Part shown: piece by piece, positions 1-7,525 of the stretch | Numbering within the stretch: the stretch's first letter is position 1 | How the letters are laid out: each line of letters begins with the position of its first letter | DNA from: Ignavibacteria bacterium | GTDB lineage: Bacteria > Bacteroidota > Ignavibacteria > Ignavibacteriales > Ignavibacteriaceae | Direction: 5' to 3' | NCBI GenBank assembly: GCA_021286645.1 | Contig: JAJTBZ010000107.1 | Coordinates: 1-35,413 of the forward strand | Length of the DNA: 35,413 bases | Translations under genes and position numbers: made by a program | Notes under the pieces: generated by a model | The model's database searches: none | Told to the model about the DNA's origin: nothing | What the model saw: only the letters and a program-made list of their open reading frames with translations

Positions 1-149
1 TTGCGGAAATCCGGGGATTGCAATCGTTGAAAGTATATATGCAAATAAATAACTTATTTAACTCCCTGTATTCGCAAAATGCAATAGGGGGTGAGTTTTT
101 CCCCGGAGCCGAAATTAATGGTCTGATGGGTATTAAAGTTACATTGTAA
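1..149 (+). CDS. TonB-dependent receptor, C-terminal end (partial)
   Basis: An open frame enters from the left edge (first whole codon at position 3) and stops at TAA 147-149. The 48 visible residues include VYMQINNLFNSLY and FFPGAEINGLMGIKVTL. Aromatic and hydrophobic residues alternate, an 'NNLFN' segment is present, and the end is a short hydrophobic strand. This is how the last two strands of TonB-dependent outer-membrane receptors look, where the terminal strand is needed for insertion by the Bam machinery. The next gene, thiamine pyrophosphokinase, starts 5 bases after the stop, so the two are almost certainly co-transcribed. I infer that the receptor takes up thiamine or a precursor. 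The plug domain, TonB box and promoter lie outside the window, so substrate cannot be judged from this fragment. Confidence 0.72.
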   Translation, partial: AEIRGLQSLKVYMQINNLFNSLYSQNAIGGEFFPGAEINGLMGIKVTL

Positions 150-154
150 GTAAT

Positions 155-820
155 ATGGATAAAAGTGCAATTATATACGCGAATGGTGAAAAACCATCTG
201 ATAAAGTAATTAAGTTTATTCATTCAGACAACGCGCTTTCGGTTTGTACAGACGGTGCCCTGCATTATTGCAGGGCACTGAATATAGCTGTCCAAGTGCT
301 AATTGGTGATCTGGATTCCGTTTCAAACGAAGAACTGGCAGTGTTTCCGAAATCTGGCAGGGTAATTAAATTCAATCGTCAGGATGATACAGATTTGGAA
401 AAAGCACTACGCTTTTTACTGGATGAAAATTATTCGCAAGTAACCATTACGGGGGCTGTTGGGAAGCGTTTTGATCATACTCTGGCAAATCTCTCGCTGC
501 TTATTAAATACATGGATTGTTTCAGTTTGTGTATTGTAACGAATCATTCGGTATTGTATCCCGTTAAGAATGAGCAAACTTTCTATTGTACTCCAGGTGA
601 AATTGTATCATTCTATGGTTTTATGGCTGATACAAGGGTAACTACTAATGGTTTGGCATATCCTCTTGACGATGAAATTATTGTGCTGGGAGAAAGAGAT
701 AGTACCAGTAATGTAACTACAGGAGATTCTTTTACAATTAGTACAAACGATCGCCCGTTAATTGTAGTACGACAATTAAACTCACTCATTCGAATGAAAA
801 GAAAACAAATATTCGGATAA
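155..820 (+). CDS. thiN: thiamine pyrophosphokinase
   Basis: A cytoplasmic enzyme that transfers pyrophosphate from ATP to thiamine, giving the cofactor thiamine diphosphate (salvage route). The 221 residues match the family's usual 210-230. The visible motifs are the family's substrate and metal-binding ones: GDLDS at 51-55, QDDTDLEKAL at 76-85, and a glycine-rich GAVGKRFDHTLANL around 100-113. The C-terminal half (about 135-215) carries the beta-rich thiamine-binding domain with a TSN segment near 190. ATG at 155 is the only sensible start; it follows the receptor stop by 5 bases, and the next gene starts 3 bases after its TAA. It lies in an operon with a TonB receptor and an SSS permease, which fits uptake and activation of vitamin B1. 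In Bacteroidota such operons are commonly under a TPP riboswitch; that region would lie left of this window. Confidence 0.93.
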   Translation: MDKSAIIYANGEKPSDKVIKFIHSDNALSVCTDGALHYCRALNIAVQVLIGDLDSVSNEELAVFPKSGRVIKFNRQDDTDLEKALRFLLDENYSQVTITGAVGKRFDHTLANLSLLIKYMDCFSLCIVTNHSVLYPVKNEQTFYCTPGEIVSFYGFMADTRVTTNGLAYPLDDEIIVLGERDSTSNVTTGDSFTISTNDRPLIVVRQLNSLIRMKRKQIFG

Positions 821-823
821 TGC

Positions 824-2257
824 ATGCTTTCATTTCTTGATGTTTCTCTGATAGTGTTATTCTTCGTAATAGGCGGTTTTATTGCTTATATACCGGCCAT
901 GAAGAAAAAAGGTGCTGCACTCGATTATATGCTTGCCGGCAGAGGTGTAACTTTACCCGTTTTTGTTATGGTAAATGTGGCCAGCTGGTACGGTGGAATT
1001 CTTGGAGTAGGTGAGTTTACATATCGATATGGGATTATCAATTGGTTCACTCAGGGATTACCTTATTATATATTCGCATTTTTGTTTGCCGTATTTCTCG
1101 TAAAAAAAATAAAATCGAAAGATCTGCTCACAATTCCCGACGCAATTGCCTTACGCTATGGAAAGATACCTGCACTGCTGGCTGCAATTTTAATTTATTT
1201 GCTCACTTCTCCGGCACCCTATGTACTGATGACCGCAATTATTATCTCGCATATTTTCGCACTTTCAGCCGGTTTATCTATTCTGCTGGTATGTTTGTTC
1301 ACTGTTTCATATTTATGGTTCGGAGGTTTTAGATCCGATATTGTCGTAAATGTCTACTTTTTTATTCTCATGTTTGTTGCCTTTGCGGTTGTTGTAGTTT
1401 TATTATACTCGCAATTTGGCGGCCTTTCTTTTTTTCAAGCCCACTTACCACCGGAACATCTTCAAATTCCAGGGAATGCTTCTTTCGCGTATATAATTGT
1501 ATGGTGGTTAATTGCTATATGGACCTTTGCTGATCCTGGATTTTACCAGAGGGTGCAATCTGCCCGATCCGCTTCGGTGGCCAAAACAGGAGTATTGATA
1601 TCCATTTTGTTGTGGTTTTTATTTGATCTCTTTTCAAACAGCCTGGGACTGTATGCACGCTCTTTGCTACCCGGTTTGGCAGATCCTGCTCAATCGTATT
1701 TATTTTTAGCGGATAAATACATCGGGCCAGGGGTACGAGGGCTTTTCTACGCTGGCTTATTCGCTACAATACTGGCAACTCTGAATAGCTTCTTCTTCTT
1801 ATCAGCAACAACTTTTGCAAATGATCTCTATTATAAGACAAAAGATATTCTTTTGAGAGGTCCTGAAACCGAATCTCCGCAGATGTCAACAAATATCGTT
1901 TCGCATACCAGGATAGGTTTGTTAGTAACTGCTTGTATCTCGGGTCTTATCTCTTATTTCATACCATCAGTGATAAATATATGGTATGTGCTGGGTTCAG
2001 TCTGTATACCGGGAATTATTTTCGTGCTGCTTTCAGTGTATTATCCGAAGTTTTCTATTTCCTCAGGTTATATAACTCTTGAAATTACTCTGTCTTTTAT
2101 CGGGGGAACAGGCTGGTGGATCCTTCGTAATTATAATATGATACAAGGGTGGTTGAATGAAATTGAGCCAATGATAACGGGTCTTTTAATTGGCTTAATT
2201 ATACATACAATTGGTTATTTGTACAAAACAGTGACGCAAAAGAATAATATTCCGTAA
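824..2257 (+). CDS. SSS-family sodium:solute symporter, candidate thiamine (or precursor) permease
   Basis: An inner-membrane symporter of 477 residues with about 13 hydrophobic segments spread over the whole length, the size and topology of the sodium:solute symporter (SSS/PutP-PanF) family. Family features include an N-terminal helix followed by 'DYMLAGRG' near 33-40, a 'WYGGILGVGEFTYRYG' segment around 55-70, and the signature region 'FADPGFYQRVQSARS' near 235-250. ATG 824 comes 3 bases after the thiN stop, so translation is likely coupled. The substrate cannot be read from the protein itself. The context (TonB receptor, then ThiN) points to thiamine or a thiamine precursor. An SSS-family protein named ThiV has been proposed from comparative genomics as a thiamine-related transporter in other bacteria, which makes the inference reasonable. 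Proline, pantothenate or sugar transport are the alternatives for an SSS protein out of context. Confidence 0.8.
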   Translation: MLSFLDVSLIVLFFVIGGFIAYIPAMKKKGAALDYMLAGRGVTLPVFVMVNVASWYGGILGVGEFTYRYGIINWFTQGLPYYIFAFLFAVFLVKKIKSKDLLTIPDAIALRYGKIPALLAAILIYLLTSPAPYVLMTAIIISHIFALSAGLSILLVCLFTVSYLWFGGFRSDIVVNVYFFILMFVAFAVVVVLLYSQFGGLSFFQAHLPPEHLQIPGNASFAYIIVWWLIAIWTFADPGFYQRVQSARSASVAKTGVLISILLWFLFDLFSNSLGLYARSLLPGLADPAQSYLFLADKYIGPGVRGLFYAGLFATILATLNSFFFLSATTFANDLYYKTKDILLRGPETESPQMSTNIVSHTRIGLLVTACISGLISYFIPSVINIWYVLGSVCIPGIIFVLLSVYYPKFSISSGYITLEITLSFIGGTGWWILRNYNMIQGWLNEIEPMITGLLIGLIIHTIGYLYKTVTQKNNIP

Positions 2258-2295
2258 TTTATTTAATCAATAAATCTTTTCATTGAATTTACGGA

Positions 2296-3060
2296 ATGGC
2301 CATGTTTATTTCTCATAAACTTCTCGTTACTTTTGTTTTATTCATCCTCAGTGTAGCAATATTGGCACAGGATAAAGTTATTAAAGTTGCTATATATGAT
2401 GATATGGGAGGCGGCGCTAAAGGTACCAATAATATTTCACTTTCATTAGCAAATGAGCAAAAATACCAATTTATAGTGGTTACTGCTGAACAAGTTCGCA
2501 ACGGTGTTTTGAATAATGTAAACGTACTGGTACAACCGGGCGGAAGTGGTTCAAAACAGGCTAAAACTCTTGAGGAGAGTGGTATAGATTCAATCCGCGC
2601 GTTTGTAAAGCGAGGCGGTGGGTACCTGGGAATTTGTGCCGGGGCTTACCTTTCCACAAATTTTTATTCCTGGTCGCTCGGTCTGATAAAAGCTAAAGTA
2701 ATTGATCGGGAACATTGGAATCGCGGGCAGGGGATTGTAACTGTTCACTTCTCTAAAGAGGGGAAAATATTATTGGACACTCAATTGGATTCCATTGAAG
2801 TAAATTATAACCAAGGTCCTTTATTAGCTCCTGATCCGGCTTTTACAAAAGCGGATTCGTATGTTTCACTTGGCAAATTCACAACGGAAATTGCCGAAAA
2901 AGGTGCCCCGTCAGGAGTGATGATTGGTACAGATGCTATGGTACTTGGCTATTATGGCGCGGGTAAAGTAGTAAGTATTAGTCCGCATTTCGAAAAGAAC
3001 CCTGACCAAAGATGGATTATTGAAAAAGCAGTTCAATGGCTGGCCGAAACCAACCATTAA
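2296..3060 (+). CDS. secreted BPL-N / class I amidotransferase-like domain protein
   Basis: 254 residues beginning with a clear Sec signal peptide: hydrophobic stretch 9-23, then a probable cleavage site at ILA|QD near residue 24-25. The mature part looks like the BPL-N domain (N-terminal domain of eukaryotic biotin-protein ligase, a class I glutamine-amidotransferase fold). It has a VLVQPGGSGSKQ loop near 77-88, a 'GGGYLGICAGAY' nucleophile elbow around 106-118 with Cys, and a C-terminal 'SISPHFEKNPDQRW' segment with His. Enzymatic activity is not established for stand-alone secreted members, so I assign no reaction. The gene follows the symporter by 38 bases on the same strand and may be the last gene of the thiamine operon. 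It meets the opposing phosphatase gene tail to tail with 12 bases between and no hairpin. A second ATG two codons in (2302) is an alternative start. Confidence 0.72.
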   Translation: MAMFISHKLLVTFVLFILSVAILAQDKVIKVAIYDDMGGGAKGTNNISLSLANEQKYQFIVVTAEQVRNGVLNNVNVLVQPGGSGSKQAKTLEESGIDSIRAFVKRGGGYLGICAGAYLSTNFYSWSLGLIKAKVIDREHWNRGQGIVTVHFSKEGKILLDTQLDSIEVNYNQGPLLAPDPAFTKADSYVSLGKFTTEIAEKGAPSGVMIGTDAMVLGYYGAGKVVSISPHFEKNPDQRWIIEKAVQWLAETNH

Positions 3061-3072
3061 TCTGAATATATA

Positions 3073-5946
3073 TTAATTTATTTTTACGACTACAAGAGTT
3101 ATATCGTCCGATTGTTCAGTTTTTTTCGCAAATAACTGAACATCGGCGATAATTGATTTGCAAATTATATCGGCATTCATTGCAGCATATTCGGATATTA
3201 TTTGTTCAAGTTTATCCTCACCGTAGAAATTTCCAGTTGAATTTTTTGCTTCTGTAATTCCATCTGAATAGAGTATAAATACATCATCGGTATGGTATGA
3301 TATCCGGGAAATTTCGAGTGTATTAGCAAAAACCTGTAACGGTCCTATACCTAAGCCAATTCCTCTCGGAACAATTCTTTCAATACTATTTTCAGAAGCT
3401 TTATAGTGAAGCAAGGGTAAATGTCCTGCTCGCGCATATGACACAATTTTTGAGTCAAGTGAAAACGTTGCAACACCTGCAGTAATAAAGGATTTTGAAT
3501 CCATCTGTCGGAAAAGAGAACTATTTACTTTATCCACTAAATCATAAGGATCATTATAGAACGCGTGAAGTGTTTTGAAAATCCCCTGAACTTTGGACAT
3601 GTAAAGCGCTGCAGAGGTCCCTTTTCCACTTACATCACCTAATATAACAGTTAAATCGGTCACACTGCCATTTAAAAAATCATAAAAATCCCCGCCAACT
3701 TCTAAAGCGGGTAATGAAGCGGCTGCAACTTGTAATTGTGGATACTCAGGCAATTTTTGTGGCAGGGATGAAAGTTGGATTTTACGCGCAATCGCAAGTT
3801 CCTGCTTATAGCGCTGCTGATCTGCCAGGTCTTCATATAAGCATGCATTCTCTATAGCTACTGCAAAGTTTTTTACTAATGAGTGTAGAATATCAATATC
3901 CTGCGTAGTAAGGTATGTTTCAGAGCGCTTCTCACCAATAAACAATGCTGCAACCAACGCGTCATGTTGTTTAATCGGAATGATTTTTTGCACGCCATTA
4001 CCACGGAAGTATTCTTTAAATTCATCAGGTAAGTAATCTATTGATATTGCATTTGAAAATGGTTCAATAGCTTCATACAAACTTAATCCGGGTTGTAACT
4101 CTACATGAGTTTGAGTTACATGGTTAAAGACGAATATTTCATTTCCCAGCCCGAGTTTATTCTTCCGAAATATGGTAATCCCCGTTGATTTTAGATGGAG
4201 AACTTCAGCAGTTCCTTCAGCGATCAATCGTAATAAAGGCAGCAATTCCCGCGTGTTTTCAAGCAAAGAAACAAGTTCGTCAAGAACATATCGGTAATCC
4301 AGTCTTTGCCGGTAAAATTTTCGATCTATAACATTTTTTATGTTATAAAATACTCGGAAGACCAAATAAGAGAATAGTAATCCTGTAACTAAACAAAACA
4401 ACTTCAGGTAAAAAGAATTCAATTCCGGTGCTAATTGATGGTTGAGAATTTCCAGACTGGTACCTGTATAACGAATATTCGGGAAATTAATATTAACAGA
4501 TGCGATACGAACAAGTCCCAAGACGAAAAAAGCTATCATTCCAATGTAGAATGAGGAAAGTACTATATTGTACAATGTGTTTGTGCGAATTCGAAGATCA
4601 ATATCGAGTAACCGGTATTTCCAAGTAATGAACAAATACGAAAAAGGGATGATCGTCAGTGAGAAACTGAGCACAATTCCAATCGTATTCGAGTAATTTA
4701 GATTTAATAGTTGCGCCAGTATCTGTACCAGAAGCATTGCAGAAACGATGGAAAATGAAACTTTTATCGGCAATGCAAGTTTTTTATATTCTTTTGAGAA
4801 TTCAGAACGATTCCTATATCGTAGGATAAAAAAACTAAACAGGTTGCCCAATAATAACACAACAATCGCATTTCCTACCCAGGAGCTTGTTGTTAGATTC
4901 AAAATTTGCGCGTACATCAAAAGAGCTGTAACCGCTGAAATAGAATAGGGGATTCGGAAATACCATTTATTGCGGGTTATTCTGGTAATTTCAATAGGAA
5001 AATATGCGAAACTGTGGAAGAATACCGGGAATACGAATGCCAAGGCCAGATTTTGAATTAAACTCCGAATAATTGTATATAAATTATAACCTACCGGGTA
5101 AAATTCTATGCTGTTGCAAAGTAAGTAACCCATCATGATAAAGGCCGTGCCTGTAATTCTGGCAACAAATAAATGCGGTCGCTTGAGCGTAAAAAATAAC
5201 CCCACCAAATAAAAGATAAATGCAATGCTAATAAGCCCCAATACGAGAAATGAAAAACCAAAACTCGCGAGTTCTACCCGTAAATGGTAGATAATATTGT
5301 TTCTTAGTACCTGATACGTTAATATCGAACCGGCAGGCCTGTCTCGAAGAAAACGAATGGATTCCATGCTTAATGGCTGGTTCTCAAGTGAATCCATAGT
5401 AATAAGCTGAGTCCCGTTTACTGTAATAATAACGTCTCCCGGTAAAAGACCGCCCCTTGCTACGGCGCCATTCCTGTCAATATGTGATATTAGTGTTCCG
5501 TGAGCTACATAACGCAACGTGTTCTTCGATAGAAGCTCCGTGGGAATGTTTAATGAATGGGGCTTGGAATCGAGTTTAATGTTATTTTCATCTCCAATAC
5601 TATTACGTATCGAATACAGATCATAATATTCAATTTTGCATGTTTTGCCCTGCAAATTTCGCAAAAGTGAATCAAATTGAGATTCCGAGTGTAATATTAT
5701 GCCATTTACTGATAAAAGAATGTCTCCGGTCTTCGGGAAGAGATTTGAAGCCGGATTTGCCAAATTTGCCGTGGTGATATCTTTTTTGAAGAAAAATTTA
5801 CCGGGGATTCCGCGATATTGTGCGCCGGTAACAACAGTTTTTGAAAATTGATATACTAATATGCTATTTAAACCGAGAAAAACAACTGTTACAGCTATAA
5901 TTATTAAACGAAATAGAAATTTATGCGTAACGCGGGCAGCATCCAT
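3073..5946 (-). CDS. membrane sensor phosphatase: PDZ domains, multi-TM region, GAF, SpoIIE-type PP2C
   Basis: A 957-residue signalling protein. In order: a transmembrane helix at about 10-32; a PDZ-like domain (about 55-120, 'GDILLSVNG'); a second PDZ-like domain (about 150-235, 'GLLPGDVIITVNG'); roughly seven or eight transmembrane helices (about 240-520); a GAF domain (about 570-705); a linker with 'RKIQLSSLPQKLP'; and a C-terminal SpoIIE/RsbU-type PP2C phosphatase domain. The metal-binding aspartates of that domain are all visible in GGDFYDF, LGDVSGKGTSAAL, DGITEAKN and QSDDITLVV. Phosphatases of this kind normally dephosphorylate an anti-sigma-factor antagonist (STAS) in partner switching. 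No STAS or anti-sigma kinase gene lies nearby, so the target is unknown. I start it at ATG 5946. A longer frame from TTG 5997 exists, but a likely promoter occupies 5967-5998. Confidence 0.88.
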   Translation of the reverse strand: MDAARVTHKFLFRLIIIAVTVVFLGLNSILVYQFSKTVVTGAQYRGIPGKFFFKKDITTANLANPASNLFPKTGDILLSVNGIILHSESQFDSLLRNLQGKTCKIEYYDLYSIRNSIGDENNIKLDSKPHSLNIPTELLSKNTLRYVAHGTLISHIDRNGAVARGGLLPGDVIITVNGTQLITMDSLENQPLSMESIRFLRDRPAGSILTYQVLRNNIIYHLRVELASFGFSFLVLGLISIAFIFYLVGLFFTLKRPHLFVARITGTAFIMMGYLLCNSIEFYPVGYNLYTIIRSLIQNLALAFVFPVFFHSFAYFPIEITRITRNKWYFRIPYSISAVTALLMYAQILNLTTSSWVGNAIVVLLLGNLFSFFILRYRNRSEFSKEYKKLALPIKVSFSIVSAMLLVQILAQLLNLNYSNTIGIVLSFSLTIIPFSYLFITWKYRLLDIDLRIRTNTLYNIVLSSFYIGMIAFFVLGLVRIASVNINFPNIRYTGTSLEILNHQLAPELNSFYLKLFCLVTGLLFSYLVFRVFYNIKNVIDRKFYRQRLDYRYVLDELVSLLENTRELLPLLRLIAEGTAEVLHLKSTGITIFRKNKLGLGNEIFVFNHVTQTHVELQPGLSLYEAIEPFSNAISIDYLPDEFKEYFRGNGVQKIIPIKQHDALVAALFIGEKRSETYLTTQDIDILHSLVKNFAVAIENACLYEDLADQQRYKQELAIARKIQLSSLPQKLPEYPQLQVAAASLPALEVGGDFYDFLNGSVTDLTVILGDVSGKGTSAALYMSKVQGIFKTLHAFYNDPYDLVDKVNSSLFRQMDSKSFITAGVATFSLDSKIVSYARAGHLPLLHYKASENSIERIVPRGIGLGIGPLQVFANTLEISRISYHTDDVFILYSDGITEAKNSTGNFYGEDKLEQIISEYAAMNADIICKSIIADVQLFAKKTEQSDDITLVVVKIN

Positions 5947-5966
5947 AACTTTATAAATTTTTGAAT

Positions 5967-5998
5967 GAAAGATAAAGTATAAGAAAAATGGCCGCAAT
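5967..5998 (-). promoter_or_regulatory. candidate Bacteroidota-type promoter of the PP2C phosphatase gene
   Basis: Reading the minus strand, ATTG (5998-5995) is followed by 20 bases and then TATCTTTC (5974-5967), one mismatch from the TAnnTTTG -7 box of Bacteroidota promoters. The predicted transcript start would lie near 5960, just upstream of ATG 5946. This argues that the in-frame TTG at 5997 is not the start codon. The region is AT-rich, so a chance match is possible. Confidence 0.4.
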
Positions 5999-6148
5999 TA
6001 TAAAGAAAAACTTTATAAGCTTACCAGGAATGATACTGAGAAAATGCATCAATATGAGACATTAAAATTCGCTCAAATATGCGAAAATAGCGGATATTCG
6101 CATTGGCACAGTTGTTGTGTAAAGGAAGTATAATTTAAGGAATGTTTT

Positions 6149-6511
6149 ATGGATCTCTTTCCATTACTTAGTATGTCGCTTTTATTGTTCTCTGCAACAA
6201 TAGTTTTATTTCTCTTTATATCATTTTTTGTATATAAAATTAAACATATTCCGGCCGGGCGCCAGCACGGAGTCAGGAAAGAGAATCAGCAAATGGTTCC
6301 AATCCCGATCAGGTACGAGACAAGAGAAAACATTGTGCATTCTGTCGCATTACCTGAAAATGGTACATTCCAGTATTATGATCCTAATCTCTATAAGCAG
6401 CCGGAAGTAAAACCGGTTATTACCAAGAGTATTAAATATGAAGTCTATAATACACAGCGCTACAATAATTACATGTCGAATTTTGAAAGCAGACCATATT
6501 ATATAAAATAA
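6149..6511 (+). CDS. small membrane protein with tyrosine-rich tail, unknown function
   Basis: 120 residues, not recognised as a known family. A single strong hydrophobic helix covers about residues 4-29, followed by a positive KIKH segment, so the N-terminus is probably outside and the tail cytoplasmic (positive-inside rule). The tail is hydrophilic and unusually rich in tyrosine, with about eleven in the last 70 residues (RYE, QYYD, LYK, KYE, VYN, RYNNY, PYYIK). ATG 6149 is preceded by TAAGGA, an acceptable ribosome-binding site. Codon usage and base composition resemble the neighbours, and the start plus ribosome site make it a credible gene. It is divergent from the phosphatase gene and lies 68 bases upstream of the lipid kinase, separated from it by a strong hairpin. 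Possible roles include a small envelope-associated adaptor; nothing in the sequence decides this. Confidence 0.55.
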   Translation: MDLFPLLSMSLLLFSATIVLFLFISFFVYKIKHIPAGRQHGVRKENQQMVPIPIRYETRENIVHSVALPENGTFQYYDPNLYKQPEVKPVITKSIKYEVYNTQRYNNYMSNFESRPYYIK

Positions 6512-6532
6512 AACTACCACTATTTTTACATG

Positions 6533-6581
6533 CTCCTGATGATTAGTATATTAGCATAATAATCATCAGGAGTTTTTTTTT
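6533..6581 (+). terminator. terminator-like hairpin that contains the ribosome-binding site of the lipid kinase
   Basis: A perfect 13-bp stem pairs 6533-6545 with 6560-6572. It can extend by three more pairs (6547-6549 with 6556-6558) across one mismatch, leaving a 6-base loop. Nine T residues follow (6573-6581). This is a textbook intrinsic terminator for the small membrane-protein gene. However, the 3' arm ends in AGGAG (6568-6572), which sits exactly 7 bases before the TTG start codon (6580) of the lipid kinase. The 5' arm carries the matching CTCCT. The element could therefore act as an attenuator or translational switch; see the finding. Confidence 0.85.
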
Positions 6582-7482
6582 GAAGTCACTTCTTATTGTA
6601 AATCCGGCTTCCGGGAAGGGGAGAACCGCGAAGATTCAACAGTACCTGATTAAGACATTTACGGAAATCCATAATGACTCTGAAGTATTTATATCAGAAT
6701 ATCCTAGACATGCTGAGTCGTACATCTATGAAAATGGAAAAAGATTTAAACTCGTTTTCATCGCCGGCGGCGATGGTACCACCAGTGAAGTTATAAATGG
6801 TATGAAACCGGAGCACGATTTTACGATTGGTGTACTTGGAGTAGGTTCGGGAAATGATTTTCCCAGAACGTTAGGAACACTAGGCAAATCGCCTAAGGAG
6901 GTTCTGTATATGGGGAAAGCGGATAAAAAAGACCGAATTGACTTGGGGAAAATTATTATCAGAAATGCAGACGGTTCGGAACTGGAACGCGTATTTCACT
7001 CGACATGCGGCGTCGGATTTGATGCTGCAGTTTCAAAGATAAGTAACAGAAAGAGTATTCTTCGGGGTTTACCGCTGTATTTATCGTCTGTATTTGTTGC
7101 ATTACTTCAATATAAACCTCTCGAAGTTTCAATTGAGACTGAACATGATAGATTCCGAGGAAGGAAATTGCTAATAACTATTGGAAATACAAAGAGTTCC
7201 GGTGGCGGATTTCAACTAACTCCTAGAGCAAATATCGCAGATGGAAAGTTAGACTTAATGATTGGTGAGCATGTAAGTCGGTTAAAGATTTTATATTTAC
7301 TTCCACGGGCAATATTTGGTAAACATTTAAAGAGTAAGTATGTTGAATATAGGCAGATACAAAAATGTAGCATTGATTTTACGGATCGGGTGATTATTCA
7401 TGCAGACGGGGAGATACTAACAGAAAACGCCCGGCAGATTCAGGTAGAAATCTTACCAGGCGCAATTTCAGTAATAAAGTAA
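6580..7482 (+). CDS. diacylglycerol kinase / YegS-type lipid kinase
   Basis: A cytoplasmic or membrane-associated lipid kinase that phosphorylates diacylglycerol or a related lipid with ATP. The 300 residues are the full family length. Visible motifs are the N-terminal 'LLIVNPASGKGR' strand-loop (4-15), the GGDGTT nucleotide-binding loop at 63-68, 'GVGSGNDFPRTLG' at about 87-99, 'GVGFDAAVS' near 146-154, and the 'ADGE' metal/phosphate region near the C-terminus. The start must be the TTG at 6580. The first conserved strand begins at residue 4, no upstream ATG, GTG or TTG is in frame before a stop (6544-6546), and AGGAG stands 7 bases upstream. That ribosome site lies in the 3' arm of a terminator hairpin, so expression is probably limited or conditional. 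It meets the next gene tail to tail with 43 bases between, where I see only AT-rich sequence. Confidence 0.9.
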   Translation: MKSLLIVNPASGKGRTAKIQQYLIKTFTEIHNDSEVFISEYPRHAESYIYENGKRFKLVFIAGGDGTTSEVINGMKPEHDFTIGVLGVGSGNDFPRTLGTLGKSPKEVLYMGKADKKDRIDLGKIIIRNADGSELERVFHSTCGVGFDAAVSKISNRKSILRGLPLYLSSVFVALLQYKPLEVSIETEHDRFRGRKLLITIGNTKSSGGGFQLTPRANIADGKLDLMIGEHVSRLKILYLLPRAIFGKHLKSKYVEYRQIQKCSIDFTDRVIIHADGEILTENARQIQVEILPGAISVIK

Positions 7483-7525
7483 TATTTATAGGTTTACATA
7501 ATATATATTATGCGACAAGAGCGTA

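Noticed and set aside
5947-5997. TTG-initiated N-terminal extension of the PP2C phosphatase gene
   Set aside because: It adds 17 residues before the natural membrane-anchor start, has no ribosome site and overlaps a likely promoter. ATG 5946 is preferred.
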